From assembly GCF_004022465.1 (NCBI RefSeq), contig NZ_SAVA01000003.1:124001-188000 (forward strand): a DNA stretch of 64,000 nucleotides, read 5' to 3'. The notes beneath the pieces are model-generated. The model saw nothing but the letters and a program-made list of their open reading frames with translations, was not told the origin of the DNA and did no database searches. This DNA is from Rhodobacter huangdaonensis. Lineage in GTDB: Bacteria > Pseudomonadota > Alphaproteobacteria > Rhodobacterales > Rhodobacteraceae. A program made the translations under genes and the position numbers. Below, in pieces: positions 1-8,530 of this stretch. Within the stretch, counting starts at the first letter, position 1. Each line of letters begins with the position of its first letter.

Positions 1-639
1 TGGATGAGCGCGATGTTCGCGGCGCGCTTCCCCGAGAAGGTCGCCGCGCTGGTGCTTGCCGGCGCGCCGATCGACACCGACGCCGGGCACGGGCCGATCC
101 GGGCGATGGCGCACCGGCTGCCGCTGTCCTTCTATGAAGAGCTCGTCACCGCGGGCGGCGGCCGGATGATGGGGGCGAACATGCTGGCGGGCTGGAAGAA
201 CATGCACCCCGACAAGCAGTTCGTGGAGAAGTACCTCGATCTTTACGCCCATCTCGACGACCGCAACTATATCAAACGCACCGAGACCTTCGAGCGCTGG
301 TACGAGAACCCCGTCGACCTGCCCGGGCGCTATTACCTCCAGGCGATCGACCTGCTGTTCAAGAAAAACCTCTTCGCCAAGGGCACGTTCAGCGGGCTTG
401 GGCAGAAGCTGCAGCTGAAGGACATCACCTGCCCCGCCTATCTGCTGGCGGGGGCCTCAGACGACATCACCACCAAGGAACAGGTCTTTGCGGCGCGCGA
501 TCTTCTTGGCACGCCGAAGGAGAAGATCACCAAGAAGCTGGTGCCGGGCGGGCATATCGGGCTCTTCATGGGCAGCCGGACGCTCGTCGAGGAATGGCCG
601 CTGATCGCGGCCTGGATGAAGGAAAACGGCGGCGCCTGA
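1..639 (+). CDS. alpha/beta hydrolase, PhaC/PhaZ-like (3' part)
   Basis: The gene enters from the left edge already open; 212 residues remain. The first residues read W-M-S-A-M-F-A-A-R-F-P-E-K-V, which is the helix directly after the nucleophile elbow in polyhydroxyalkanoate synthase and depolymerase type hydrolases, so the catalytic Cys or Ser lies just outside the window. A late acid (SDDITT) and the PGGHIGLF histidine near the C-terminus fit the remaining catalytic residues of an alpha/beta-hydrolase fold. A role in polyhydroxybutyrate turnover is plausible, but synthase and depolymerase cannot be separated without the N-terminal half. It converges on mch across a bidirectional terminator. 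Confidence 0.7.
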   Translation, partial: WMSAMFAARFPEKVAALVLAGAPIDTDAGHGPIRAMAHRLPLSFYEELVTAGGGRMMGANMLAGWKNMHPDKQFVEKYLDLYAHLDDRNYIKRTETFERWYENPVDLPGRYYLQAIDLLFKKNLFAKGTFSGLGQKLQLKDITCPAYLLAGASDDITTKEQVFAARDLLGTPKEKITKKLVPGGHIGLFMGSRTLVEEWPLIAAWMKENGGA

Positions 640-674
640 GCCCCGCCGTCGTGCCCGCGGCGCACGCGGGATTT

Positions 675-696
675 GAGTATTTGGGCCAAGAAAAAG
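675..696 (-). repeat. intergenic GAGTATTT...CCAAG repeat, copy 1
   Basis: A 22-base motif (GAGTATTTGGGCCAAGAAAA and two more bases). Its reverse complement recurs with two mismatches at 13734-13755, again just after a stop codon and next to a G/C hairpin. From memory, similar sequences are common at gene ends in Rhodobacteraceae. Confidence 0.6.
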
Positions 697-727
697 CCCT
701 GACCCCGCAAGGGGCCGGGCGTTTTCC
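691..727. terminator. bidirectional terminator
   Basis: Five A residues, then nested stems GCCC/GGGC (696-699 with 717-720) and CCCC/GGGG (703-706 with 711-714) around a GCAA tetraloop, then GTTTT. It sits between the convergent hydrolase and mch genes and can serve both strands. Confidence 0.75.
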
Positions 728-734
728 TTTCGGA

Positions 735-1772
735 TCACATCGGCATCAGCGCCCAATAGTCGAGATCGAGCAGCACCTCGGGCGCGTATTTGCCGTCTTC
801 GCCCTTCAGCGCGAATTCGGCCGCGCCCTGCTTGACCGCGACCAGCCGCAACCGGATCGCACCGACGCCCGGGGCGTCGGTCTCGGCCTTGTCGAGCACC
901 TCGGACCAGGCCCTGACGGTGTCGCCGGCAAAGCAGGGGTTGGCGTGCGCGCCGCCGTTCAGCGCGACGATCATCTGCGCATTGGCAAGACCGTTGAACG
1001 ACAGCGCCCGCGCCATCGAGATCACGTGGCCGCCATAGATCAGCCGCTTGCCGTCGTCGCGGAAGGTGGCGTCGAAATGCACCTTGGCGGTGTTCTGCCA
1101 CAGCCGGGTGGCGATCATGTGCTCGGCCTCCTCGATCGTCACGCCGTCGACGTGGTCGATCTTCTCGCCGATCTCGTAATCGCCCCAGCGATGCGGCTCG
1201 CCGGCCAGACCGAAGTCATAGTCGCTGAAATCGAGCCCCTCGGGCACCACCAGATCCTCGGCCGGCACCACCTTTTGCAGCGCGGGCAGCACCGTTTCGG
1301 GCGCCGGCGCCGAGAGGTCGCCCTTGCGCACCATCACCCAGCGGACATAGTCGAGCACGACCTCGTCCATCTGGTTCAGCCCGCGGGTGCGGACATAGAC
1401 GACGCCCGACTTGCCGTTCGAGTTCTCCTTGACGCCGATCACCTCGCTTTCCGAGCGCAGCGTGTCGCCCGGCCAGACCGGCTTCAGCCAGCGCCCCTCG
1501 GCATAGCCGAGATTGGCGACAGCGTTCAGCGACACGTCCGGCACGGTCTTGCCGAAGACCACGTGGAAGGCGATCAGGTCATCAAGCGGGCTGCCGTCGA
1601 GCCCCGAGGCCGCGGCGAATTCGTCCGAGGAGTAAAGCGCATGACGCGCCGGGTAGAGCGCGTGATAGAGCGCCCGCTCGCCCTCGGCCACGGTGCGCGG
1701 CACGGCGTGGCGGATCACCTGCCCGACCTTGTAATCCTCGAAGAAACGGCCCGGATTGGTCTTCGCCATCAT
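735..1772 (-). CDS. mch: mesaconyl-CoA hydratase (2-methylfumaryl-CoA hydratase)
   Basis: A 345-residue protein of two MaoC/hotdog-type halves. It matches Rhodobacter mesaconyl-CoA hydratase in length and in segments such as YYGGHV-like LIYGGHVISMARALSFNG. The enzyme interconverts mesaconyl-CoA and beta-methylmalyl-CoA in the ethylmalonyl-CoA pathway of acetate assimilation. The chosen start overlaps the stop of the DUF1737 gene as ATGA, and a GGGAGAG sequence lies upstream; a second ATG follows immediately. It is the last gene of the mcl2-nnrU-DUF1737-mch operon, consistent with co-regulation with malyl-CoA thioesterase. Confidence 0.9.
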   Translation of the reverse strand: MMAKTNPGRFFEDYKVGQVIRHAVPRTVAEGERALYHALYPARHALYSSDEFAAASGLDGSPLDDLIAFHVVFGKTVPDVSLNAVANLGYAEGRWLKPVWPGDTLRSESEVIGVKENSNGKSGVVYVRTRGLNQMDEVVLDYVRWVMVRKGDLSAPAPETVLPALQKVVPAEDLVVPEGLDFSDYDFGLAGEPHRWGDYEIGEKIDHVDGVTIEEAEHMIATRLWQNTAKVHFDATFRDDGKRLIYGGHVISMARALSFNGLANAQMIVALNGGAHANPCFAGDTVRAWSEVLDKAETDAPGVGAIRLRLVAVKQGAAEFALKGEDGKYAPEVLLDLDYWALMPM

Positions 1773-1975
1773 TGCTCTCCCAGCTTCATCTCGGGGTCAT
1801 AGTCCTTGCCCGGCACGTCCTTGGTGACCGCCTGTGCACAGCGCATCACCCCCTTCGCGGCATCGAAGCCATAGGCGGGCGAGCCGTGCAGCTCCCAGCC
1901 TTTCGACAGCGCCAGCGAGACCTTGTGGCAGAAGGCCGAGGTGTCGTCCTCGGTCAGCAGACGATAGAGTTTCAT
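1769..1975 (-). CDS. DUF1737 domain protein
   Basis: A 68-residue protein beginning MKLYRLLTEDD with the segment LSKGWELHGSPAYGFD, which is the DUF1737 pattern of small soluble proteins of unknown function. The start was chosen at the ATG 4 nt after the NnrU-like stop, since the upstream part of the open frame lies inside that gene. It ends by ATGA overlap with mch. The tight packing between two ethylmalonyl-CoA pathway enzymes implies cotranscription, but no biochemical role is evident. Confidence 0.8.
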   Translation of the reverse strand: MKLYRLLTEDDTSAFCHKVSLALSKGWELHGSPAYGFDAAKGVMRCAQAVTKDVPGKDYDPEMKLGEQ

Positions 1976-1979
1976 CGCA

Positions 1980-2522
1980 TCACCCGAATGTCGGATAGCC
2001 GGCCGCGTAATGCAGCCCGGCAATCGCCCCATAGACGATGACCGTGCCAAGCACCGCCATCGCTTCCTTGCGCGCCCCGCCGGTGGCGGCGGGCGGCACC
2101 CATTTCGTGCGGTTGGTCAGCACGATCTCGACCAGCGCCCAGAGCCCGAGCCCGCCAAAGAGCACGAAGCTCGGCGTGTCGCCATTCACCAGCAGATGCG
2201 CGAGCGACCAGATCAGCATCCCGGTCAGCATCGGGTGCCGATAGTGTCGCGCGACCCAGGTCTTCATCCCGGCCGCGGCGAAAAGATAGACCGCGACCAG
2301 CATCAGCAGGTTGTTGATGCCCGCCAGCGCCGGGGTGCGCACCCAGTAGGTGGTGCCGAACCACGAGCGGTAGCCGATCACCATCAGCACCACGCCGACG
2401 ACGATCGCCGCGGTGACTGCCGGCCGTTCCGCCGCGCCAAGGGCCCGGGAAAAGCCCGGGAAGATCCGTTTCGCCAGATGCGGCAGGCTCCACAGCAGGA
2501 GACCGAGGACCAGAAGCGCCAT
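1980..2522 (-). CDS. NnrU-like membrane protein
   Basis: A 180-residue polytopic inner-membrane protein with about five hydrophobic segments. The motif RHPMLTGMLIWSLAHLLVNGD is characteristic of the NnrU/isoprenylcysteine methyltransferase-like fold. NnrU was named from denitrification clusters, but the family is broad and no nitrate or nitrite genes are nearby. An AAAGG ribosome site precedes the start. It is the second gene of the mcl2 operon. The link to C2 assimilation is positional only. Confidence 0.8.
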   Translation of the reverse strand: MALLVLGLLLWSLPHLAKRIFPGFSRALGAAERPAVTAAIVVGVVLMVIGYRSWFGTTYWVRTPALAGINNLLMLVAVYLFAAAGMKTWVARHYRHPMLTGMLIWSLAHLLVNGDTPSFVLFGGLGLWALVEIVLTNRTKWVPPAATGGARKEAMAVLGTVIVYGAIAGLHYAAGYPTFG

Positions 2523-2533
2523 GTGATTGCCTT

Positions 2534-3409
2534 TCAGTTGCCCAGAGCGGCAATCGCCTCCGCCTTGGCGAGGATCTGCCGCGCCGTCACGATATGCAGG
2601 TTTTCGACGATCTTTCCATCCACGACCGCGACACCGAGCCCGGCTTTCTCGGCTTCCTCGAAGGCGGCGATCTGGCGCTCGGCGAGGTCGATCTCGGCCG
2701 CCGAGGGGGCGAAGGCCGCATTCGCGATCGCGAGCTGGGCGGGGTGGATCAGGGTCTTGCCGTCAAAGCCCATGTCGCGGCCCTGGTCGCATTCGACTTT
2801 CAGCCCGTCCTCGTCCTTGAAGGCGTTGTAGACGCCGTCGACGATGATCTTGCCGAAGGCCTTGGCGGCAAGCAGGCAGGTGCCGAGCCCGGCCATCATC
2901 GGCAGGCGGTCGGCGCGGAAGCGACTCTGCAGTTCCTTCGCGAGGTCGTTGGTGCCCATCACCATGCCCTCGAGCCGCGGATGCGCGGCGATCTCGGCCG
3001 CGTTCAGCATGCCGAGCGCGGTCTCCATCATCGCCCAGAGCGGCACGCCCGGGATCAGATCGGCGACCGCGTCGAGGTCGGATTTGCGCGACACCTTCGG
3101 GATCAGGATCGCGTCGACCTTGGCGCCCTCGCGGATCGCAGCGGCAAAGGCGCGCAGGTCGTCGCGGCCCCAGTCGGTGTCGAGCCCGTTGACCCGCACG
3201 ATGCGCGTCCGCGCACCGTAATCCGCCTCTTTCAGCGCCTTCGCCAGGATCGCGCGGGCATTCACCTTCTCGTCGACGGCCACCGCATCCTCGAGGTCGA
3301 AGATGATCGCGTCGCAGGCGAGGCCCGTGGCCTTCTCGAGCGCGCGCTCCTTCGAGCCGGGGATATAGAGCACCGAGCGATAGGGACGGGACGTGCCGTG
3401 AGCGGTCAT
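2534..3409 (-). CDS. mcl2: (3S)-malyl-CoA thioesterase
   Basis: A 291-residue HpcH/CitE-family protein. It carries SVLYIPGSKERALEKA at the N-terminus, IIFDLEDAV (metal and CoA site) and GMVMGTNDLAKEL, closely matching Rhodobacter sphaeroides Mcl2 rather than the longer Mcl1 lyase. Mcl2 hydrolyses (3S)-malyl-CoA to malate and CoA, the last step of the ethylmalonyl-CoA route to malate. The start at 3409 has an AGGAGAGA ribosome site; the 19 codons upstream are unlikely to be translated. It leads the operon and diverges from mdh, whose enzyme uses its product. Confidence 0.88.
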   Translation of the reverse strand: MTAHGTSRPYRSVLYIPGSKERALEKATGLACDAIIFDLEDAVAVDEKVNARAILAKALKEADYGARTRIVRVNGLDTDWGRDDLRAFAAAIREGAKVDAILIPKVSRKSDLDAVADLIPGVPLWAMMETALGMLNAAEIAAHPRLEGMVMGTNDLAKELQSRFRADRLPMMAGLGTCLLAAKAFGKIIVDGVYNAFKDEDGLKVECDQGRDMGFDGKTLIHPAQLAIANAAFAPSAAEIDLAERQIAAFEEAEKAGLGVAVVDGKIVENLHIVTARQILAKAEAIAALGN

Positions 3410-3672
3410 GATTCTCTCCTCGCAACAATCTTTCGCCAAAGACCACACATCCGACACTTTCAGCAAGAGAAGATTTGCCGCATCGCAGAACCATTCGGTG
3501 CAGCCGCAGCGAGCGACTCGCCCCCTGCCCCTTCGGGCCGGATCAAGATTTCGGCATACAACGGCATGCCGAACGGTTTCGGGCCGCGCCGGGCCCTTGC
3601 CAGACGGGGCGCGAAGGGCTAACCCTGCCGCGTCAGTTTCAACACATCCATCCTGACCTTTGGAGGAATCCC

Positions 3673-4635
3673 ATGGCCCGACCCAAGATCGCCCTCATCG
3701 GCGCCGGCCAGATCGGCGGCACGCTCGCCCATCTCGCCGCGATCAAAGAACTCGGTGACGTCGTCCTGTTCGACATCGCCGAAGGCACGCCCCAGGGCAA
3801 GGCGCTCGACATCGCCGAATCCGGCCCCTCCGAAGGCTTCGACGCCACGCTGAAGGGCACCACCGATTACGCCGACATCGCCGGCGCCGACGTCTGCATC
3901 GTCACCGCCGGCGTGCCGCGCAAGCCCGGCATGTCGCGTGACGACCTGCTCGGCATCAACCTCAAGGTGATGAAGTCGGTCGGCGAAGGCATCGGCAAAC
4001 ACGCCCCGAACGCTTTCGTGATCTGCATCACCAACCCGCTCGACGCGATGGTCTGGGCGCTGCAGCAGTTCTCGGGCCTGCCGGTGGAGAAGGTCGTCGG
4101 CATGGCCGGCGTGCTCGACTCGGCGCGTTTCCGTCACTTCCTCTCGGTCGAGTTCAACGTCTCGATGAAGGACGTCACCGCCTTCGTTCTGGGCGGCCAC
4201 GGCGACACCATGGTGCCGCTCGCCCGCTACTCGACCGTTGCCGGCATCCCGCTGCCGGACCTGATCGAGATGGGCTGGACCACCCAGGAAAAGCTCGACG
4301 CGATCATCCAGCGCACCCGTGACGGCGGCGCCGAGATCGTCGGCCTGCTGAAGACCGGCTCGGCCTTCTATGCGCCGGCCACTTCGGCGATCGAGATGGC
4401 GGAAGCCTATCTCAAGGACCAGAAGCGCCTGCTGCCCTGCGCCGCCTACGTCAAGGGCGCCTTCGGCCTCGACGGCATGTATGTCGGCGTGCCGACGATC
4501 ATCGGTGCCGGCGGCATCGAGAAGGTCGTCGACATCAAGCTGAACAAGGACGAGCAGGTGATGTTCGACAAGTCGATCGACGCCGTGAAGGGCCTCGTCG
4601 CGGCCTGCAAGGGCATCGACCCGACCCTCGCCTGA
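3673..4635 (+). CDS. mdh: malate dehydrogenase
   Basis: A 320-residue NAD-dependent malate dehydrogenase of the LDH-like type usual in alphaproteobacteria. The Rossmann motif GAGQIGGTLAH is at residues 8-18, the substrate-binding loop GVPRKPGMSRDDLL follows, and the catalytic histidine lies in LGGHGDTMVPL. The start was set at the ATG preceded by GGAGGAATCCC. It oxidises malate to oxaloacetate in the TCA cycle. A strong terminator follows, so it is probably transcribed apart from sucCD despite sharing the cluster. Confidence 0.96.
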   Translation: MARPKIALIGAGQIGGTLAHLAAIKELGDVVLFDIAEGTPQGKALDIAESGPSEGFDATLKGTTDYADIAGADVCIVTAGVPRKPGMSRDDLLGINLKVMKSVGEGIGKHAPNAFVICITNPLDAMVWALQQFSGLPVEKVVGMAGVLDSARFRHFLSVEFNVSMKDVTAFVLGGHGDTMVPLARYSTVAGIPLPDLIEMGWTTQEKLDAIIQRTRDGGAEIVGLLKTGSAFYAPATSAIEMAEAYLKDQKRLLPCAAYVKGAFGLDGMYVGVPTIIGAGGIEKVVDIKLNKDEQVMFDKSIDAVKGLVAACKGIDPTLA

Positions 4636-4661
4636 TCCGGCCAGAGGTGTCTCTCGGGAAA

Positions 4662-4686
4662 GGCGCGGCTTCGGCCGCGCCTTTTT
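4662..4686 (+). terminator. rho-independent terminator of mdh
   Basis: GGCGCGGC (4662-4669), a TTCG tetraloop and GCCGCGCC (4674-4681), followed by five T residues. It lies 27 nt after the mdh stop. Confidence 0.9.
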
Positions 4687-4694
4687 CGTTGCGC

Positions 4695-5741
4695 TCAGGC
4701 GGCAACGAGGGGGGCGGGATCGAAGCCGAACGCCTGCGACGCGCGCGCGAACAGCGCCGCCTCATGCGCAAGAAGCGCGCGGTCAAAGCCCGCGGGGCTC
4801 AGATCGACGGCGCCGACCACCCGCGCCGTGCGCGCCGCAATCTGCGGATCAAAGCGCGCCAGCACGCCCTCGCGCTCGAGCACGCGCGCCTGTTTCGCGT
4901 CGATCACCTTCGCTGCCAGCCACTGCGCATGCAGCGCGCGCGCATTATGCGCCGCCCCCGCCATCGCCTCGAACTGCAACTGCCGCTGCGGCGCATGCGA
5001 AGGCGGGTTCTTCGCCATCGCATTCAGCGCACGGCGCATCATCTTCAGCGCGTAATGCAGCTCGGTCAGCCCGTCGTAATGCAGAAGCTCGAGCTTCGCC
5101 GTGCCGTCATAGGACACGTCGCGCCCGCCACCGCTCCACTCGCGCATCGGCCGGTGCACGCCGATGAACAGCCCCCGCCCCGACCGCACCGCGCATTTGC
5201 CGAGATTGTGCCCGCACAGCCCCTTGTTCAGAAGCGCCAGCGCGGCGTCGTCATAGATCACGCCGCCGCGGGCAGTGAAGCCCGCCCAGGGGCGGCGAAA
5301 GACGCCCGAAAAGATGTCGGCCGCCGGCAGATCGTCGAGATGCGTGCGCTCGGCGACACCGATCTTCACCCAGCTCGCGCCGTGACGGACGGCACTCAGC
5401 ACCTCGGCCACGCTCTCGCCCGTCGTCGGCAGCACGAATTCGTCGGCGTCGCAATGCACCAGCCAGTCGAGCTTCGTCTCGGCCAGCATCCGGCTGGCGT
5501 GATACTTCTGCCGGCCCAGATGCTTGACCGGGCGGTAGCCGTTCGAAAACGCCCAGCCGTCCTCGCCCGCGTCATGCAGCACCGCCCCCGGCACCCTTGC
5601 CAGCAGGTCGCGCGCCTCTGGGTTGGGGCGATCGAGGCAGACATGGACCTCGTCGGCGCCGAGGTCGAGGTGATGGGCGACGAAAGCCGCAATCAACGCC
5701 GCCGGCTCGTCCGCCAGTGCCACCACGCCCCATCTGTCCAT
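4695..5741 (-). CDS. glycosyltransferase family 2-like protein
   Basis: A 348-residue protein starting MDRWGVVALADEPAALIAAF, with a hydrophobic nucleotide-binding strand and a DxD-type metal site in DWLVHCDADEFVLP. This matches the GT2-like family often annotated in Rhodobacteraceae as glycosyltransferase or DUF616-like. The acceptor is unknown; cell-surface polysaccharide is the usual guess. The ATG at 5741 was preferred because earlier in-frame starts would push the protein into the region before sucC; only a GAGGGG lies upstream. It is convergent with mdh and divergent from sucC. Confidence 0.72.
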   Translation of the reverse strand: MDRWGVVALADEPAALIAAFVAHHLDLGADEVHVCLDRPNPEARDLLARVPGAVLHDAGEDGWAFSNGYRPVKHLGRQKYHASRMLAETKLDWLVHCDADEFVLPTTGESVAEVLSAVRHGASWVKIGVAERTHLDDLPAADIFSGVFRRPWAGFTARGGVIYDDAALALLNKGLCGHNLGKCAVRSGRGLFIGVHRPMREWSGGGRDVSYDGTAKLELLHYDGLTELHYALKMMRRALNAMAKNPPSHAPQRQLQFEAMAGAAHNARALHAQWLAAKVIDAKQARVLEREGVLARFDPQIAARTARVVGAVDLSPAGFDRALLAHEAALFARASQAFGFDPAPLVAA

Positions 5742-5821
5742 GACCTGTCCACCCCTCAAGAAACCTGCCGGAGTCTTTCCGATTCCTTCGTCCCGGGCAA
5801 GCCTCATGCTGCCCTGCAGCA

Positions 5822-5857
5822 TTTGTGATCACGCTCCCGAATGGTGTGATCACAAAG
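5822..5857. promoter_or_regulatory. paired GTGATCAC operators upstream of sucC
   Basis: Two identical 8-bp palindromes GTGATCAC at 5825-5832 and 5846-5853, centre to centre 21 bp (two helical turns). The outer flanks also mirror each other (TTT and AAA). They lie about 110 bp before the sucC start. The same palindrome stands upstream of the GntR gene at 16557-16566. This suggests a dimeric repressor binding cooperatively; the regulator is inferred. Confidence 0.65.
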
Positions 5858-5963
5858 TGCGGTTTTCTGCCGATCCGGGCATCCGGCACGCATTTATCGG
5901 TTTGTTACACGCCCCGAATGTGCCACACCACCATGCAAATCGCACCAGCATGGGAACTCTGCC

Positions 5964-7157
5964 ATGAACATTCATGAATATCAGGCGAAGCAGCTCCTCA
6001 AGAGCTACGGCTGCCCGGTCTCCGAGGGCCGCCCGGTCCTGAAGGCCGACGAAGCCAAGACCGCCGCCTCCGAACTTGACGGCCCGCTCTGGGTGGTCAA
6101 GGCCCAGATCCATGCCGGCGGCCGCGGCAAGGGCAAGTTCAAGGAGCCGGAAGCCGGCGAAAAGGGCGGCGTCCGCCTCGCGAAGTCGGTGGAAGAGGCT
6201 GCCGAACTCGCCAAGCAGATGCTCGGCCGCACCCTGGTCACGCACCAGACCGGCCCGGCCGGCAAGCAGGTGAACCGGATCTACATCGAGGACGGTTCGG
6301 ACATCTCGCGCGAGCTCTATCTGGCGCTACTGATCGACCGCAAGACCTCGCGCGTCTCCTTCGTCGTCTCGACCGAAGGCGGCATGGACATCGAGGAAGT
6401 GGCCGCCCACACCCCCGAGAAGATCCTGTCCTTCTCGGTCGACCCGGCGACGGGCCTCAGCGACTTCCACGGCCGCCGCGTGGCCTTCGCCCTCGGGCTT
6501 GAAGGCGCGCAGGTCAAGCAGTGCGTCGCGCTGGTCAAGAACCTCTACCGTGCCTTCATCGAGAAGGACATGGAGATGCTCGAGATCAACCCGCTGATCG
6601 TGATGACCGACGGCAACCTCAAGCTGCTCGACGCCAAGCTCGGCTTCGATAACAACGCGCTCTATCGCCACTCCGACATCATGGCGCTGCGCGACGAGAC
6701 CGAAGAGGACCCGAAGGAACTCGAAGCCTCGAAGTATGACCTGAACTACATCGCGCTCGACGGCGAGATCGGCTGCATGGTGAACGGCGCGGGCCTCGCC
6801 ATGGCGACGATGGACATCATCAAGCTCTACGGCGCGGAACCGGCGAACTTCCTCGACGTGGGCGGTGGCGCGACCAAGGAAAAGGTCACCGAAGCGTTCA
6901 AGATCATCACCTCGGACCCGAACGTGAAGGGCATCCTGGTGAACATCTTCGGCGGCATCATGCGCTGCGACATCATCGCCGAGGGCGTGATCGCCGCGGT
7001 GAAGGAAGTCGGGCTCAAGGTTCCGCTGGTGGTGCGCCTCGAAGGCACCAACGTCGAGCTGGGCAAGGAGATCATCTCGAAATCCGGCCTGAACGTGATC
7101 GCGGCGGACAACCTCGCCGACGGCGCCCAGAAAATCGTGAAAGCTGTGAAGGGCTAA
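5964..7157 (+). CDS. sucC: succinyl-CoA synthetase beta subunit
   Basis: A 397-residue ADP/GDP-forming succinyl-CoA ligase beta chain. The ATP-grasp domain is N-terminal (MNIHEYQAKQLLKSYGCPV, then AQIHAGGRGKGKFKEPE) and the CoA-ligase domain follows, with NIFGGIMRCDIIAEG near residue 325. With SucD it converts succinyl-CoA to succinate with substrate-level phosphorylation. The start gives the family N-terminus. It is the first gene of sucCD, 4 nt from sucD, and lies downstream of the paired palindromic operators. Confidence 0.97.
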   Translation: MNIHEYQAKQLLKSYGCPVSEGRPVLKADEAKTAASELDGPLWVVKAQIHAGGRGKGKFKEPEAGEKGGVRLAKSVEEAAELAKQMLGRTLVTHQTGPAGKQVNRIYIEDGSDISRELYLALLIDRKTSRVSFVVSTEGGMDIEEVAAHTPEKILSFSVDPATGLSDFHGRRVAFALGLEGAQVKQCVALVKNLYRAFIEKDMEMLEINPLIVMTDGNLKLLDAKLGFDNNALYRHSDIMALRDETEEDPKELEASKYDLNYIALDGEIGCMVNGAGLAMATMDIIKLYGAEPANFLDVGGGATKEKVTEAFKIITSDPNVKGILVNIFGGIMRCDIIAEGVIAAVKEVGLKVPLVVRLEGTNVELGKEIISKSGLNVIAADNLADGAQKIVKAVKG

Positions 7158-7161
7158 GAAC

Positions 7162-8049
7162 ATGGCAGTCCTCGTCAACAAAGAAACCAAAGTCATCTGC
7201 CAGGGCATCACCGGCTCGCAGGGCACCTTCCATACCGAGCAGGCGATCGCCTACGGCACCAAGATGGTCGGCGGCGTGACGCCGGGCAAGGGCGGTTCCG
7301 AGCACCTCGGCCTGCCGGTGTACAACTCGGTCCACGAGGCTGTGGCCAAGACCGGCGCCAACGCGACCGCGATCTACGTGCCGCCGCCGTTTGCCGCCGA
7401 CTCGATCCTCGAGGCGATCGACGCCGAGATCGAGCTCATTGTCTGCATCACCGAGGGCATTCCGGTGCTCGACATGATGAAGGTGAAGCGCGCGCTGATC
7501 GACAGCAAGTCGCGTCTGATCGGGCCGAACTGCCCGGGCGTCATGACCCCCGACGAATGCAAGATCGGCATCATGCCGGGCTCGATCTTCAAGCGCGGTT
7601 CGGTCGGCGTCGTGTCGCGTTCGGGCACGCTGACCTATGAAGCGGTGAAGCAGACGACCGACATCGGCCTTGGCCAGTCCTCGGCCGTGGGCATCGGCGG
7701 CGACCCGATCAAGGGCACCGAGCATATCGACGTGCTCGACATGTTCCTCGATGATCCGGAAACCACCTCGATCATCATGATCGGCGAAATCGGTGGCTCG
7801 GCCGAAGAGGAAGCCGCGGAGTTCCTGAAGGAACAGAAGAAGAAGGGCCGCTGGAAGCCGACCGCCGGGTTCATCGCGGGCCGCACCGCTCCTCCCGGCC
7901 GCCGCATGGGCCACGCGGGCGCGATCGTGTCGGGCGGCAAGGGCGACGCCGGTTCGAAGATCGAGGCGATGCGCTCGGCCGGTATCGTGGTGGCCGAAAG
8001 CCCCGCCCATCTCGGCGAAGCCGTGATGAAGGCGATCAAGGGCGAATGA
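7162..8049 (+). CDS. sucD: succinyl-CoA synthetase alpha subunit
   Basis: A 295-residue alpha chain. The N-terminal CoA-binding Rossmann part reads CQGITGSQGTFHTEQAI, and the phosphohistidine loop is GRRMGHAGAIVSGGKGDA. The start lies 4 nt after sucC; the AAGGG within the sucC end is the likely ribosome site, so the two subunits are translationally linked. Two hairpins follow before the lipoprotein genes. Confidence 0.97.
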   Translation: MAVLVNKETKVICQGITGSQGTFHTEQAIAYGTKMVGGVTPGKGGSEHLGLPVYNSVHEAVAKTGANATAIYVPPPFAADSILEAIDAEIELIVCITEGIPVLDMMKVKRALIDSKSRLIGPNCPGVMTPDECKIGIMPGSIFKRGSVGVVSRSGTLTYEAVKQTTDIGLGQSSAVGIGGDPIKGTEHIDVLDMFLDDPETTSIIMIGEIGGSAEEEAAEFLKEQKKKGRWKPTAGFIAGRTAPPGRRMGHAGAIVSGGKGDAGSKIEAMRSAGIVVAESPAHLGEAVMKAIKGE

Positions 8050-8055
8050 GTTCCG

Positions 8056-8081
8056 GGAGGCCGCGGGCAACCGCGGCCTCC
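8056..8081 (+). other. GCAA-tetraloop hairpin after sucD
   Basis: A perfect 11-bp stem (8056-8066 with 8071-8081, core AGGCCGCGG/CCGCGGCCT) closed by a GNRA-type GCAA tetraloop, starting 7 nt after the sucD stop. There is no T tract. It may stabilise the sucCD mRNA 3' end. Confidence 0.6.
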
Positions 8082-8103
8082 GTCCCCACTCCGCAGTGCC
8101 GAG

Positions 8104-8122
8104 CGGGCCCGATGGCCCGTTT
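8104..8122 (+). terminator. weak terminator between sucD and lipoprotein genes
   Basis: CGGGCC / CGAT / GGCCCG followed by TTT. The stem is only six pairs and the T run is short, so read-through toward sucA is likely. Confidence 0.45.
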
Positions 8123-8175
8123 CGCCCTTCTGAGTGATCCCAAAGGCCGGACGCGGCCGGAGTTCGGAGGTTGAG

Positions 8176-8502
8176 ATGAGAAAAGTGACGTCTGGCGCCG
8201 TGGCCTCGGCCATCGCCCTCGTGATGCTGGCAGGCTGTGACAGCGGCCCGGGCAAGGACCCGATCCCGCTTTCGGCGTCCGGCCCGATCACCACCTATCC
8301 GATCATTGGCAGCAGCAAGGTTCCGCAGGGAACCACCCCGACCGGCTCGACCGGCTATGCGGTGGCGAATTCCGCCCGTTCCAACGGCTCCATCGTCGCC
8401 GGCACCGCCGCGACCTGCGGGGCCGCCAACGTCGGCGGTGAGTACGAGCTAGCCTGTGCCCAGGCGGCCGGTCAACCGGGCACTGCCTCCCCCTACAAGT
8501 GA
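8176..8502 (+). CDS. small putative lipoprotein
   Basis: A 108-residue exported protein. Residues 1-19 form a lipoprotein signal peptide ending LVMLAGC, with Cys as the acylation site. The mature part is rich in Gly, Ser and Thr, has two cysteines (TCGAANVGGEYELAC) that could pair, and shows no known domain. The ATG was chosen for its CGGAGG ribosome site. It lies between sucD and sucA in the same direction; no role in the TCA cycle is evident and it may only share the transcript. Confidence 0.7.
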   Translation: MRKVTSGAVASAIALVMLAGCDSGPGKDPIPLSASGPITTYPIIGSSKVPQGTTPTGSTGYAVANSARSNGSIVAGTAATCGAANVGGEYELACAQAAGQPGTASPYK

Positions 8503-8530
8503 CGCAGCGTTCCGCAGGAGTATGAAGATA

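Noticed and set aside
5822..5857. FNR or CRP box upstream of sucC
   Set aside because: FNR needs TTGAT-N4-ATCAA and CRP TGTGA-N6-TCACA; here the half sites adjoin with no spacer.
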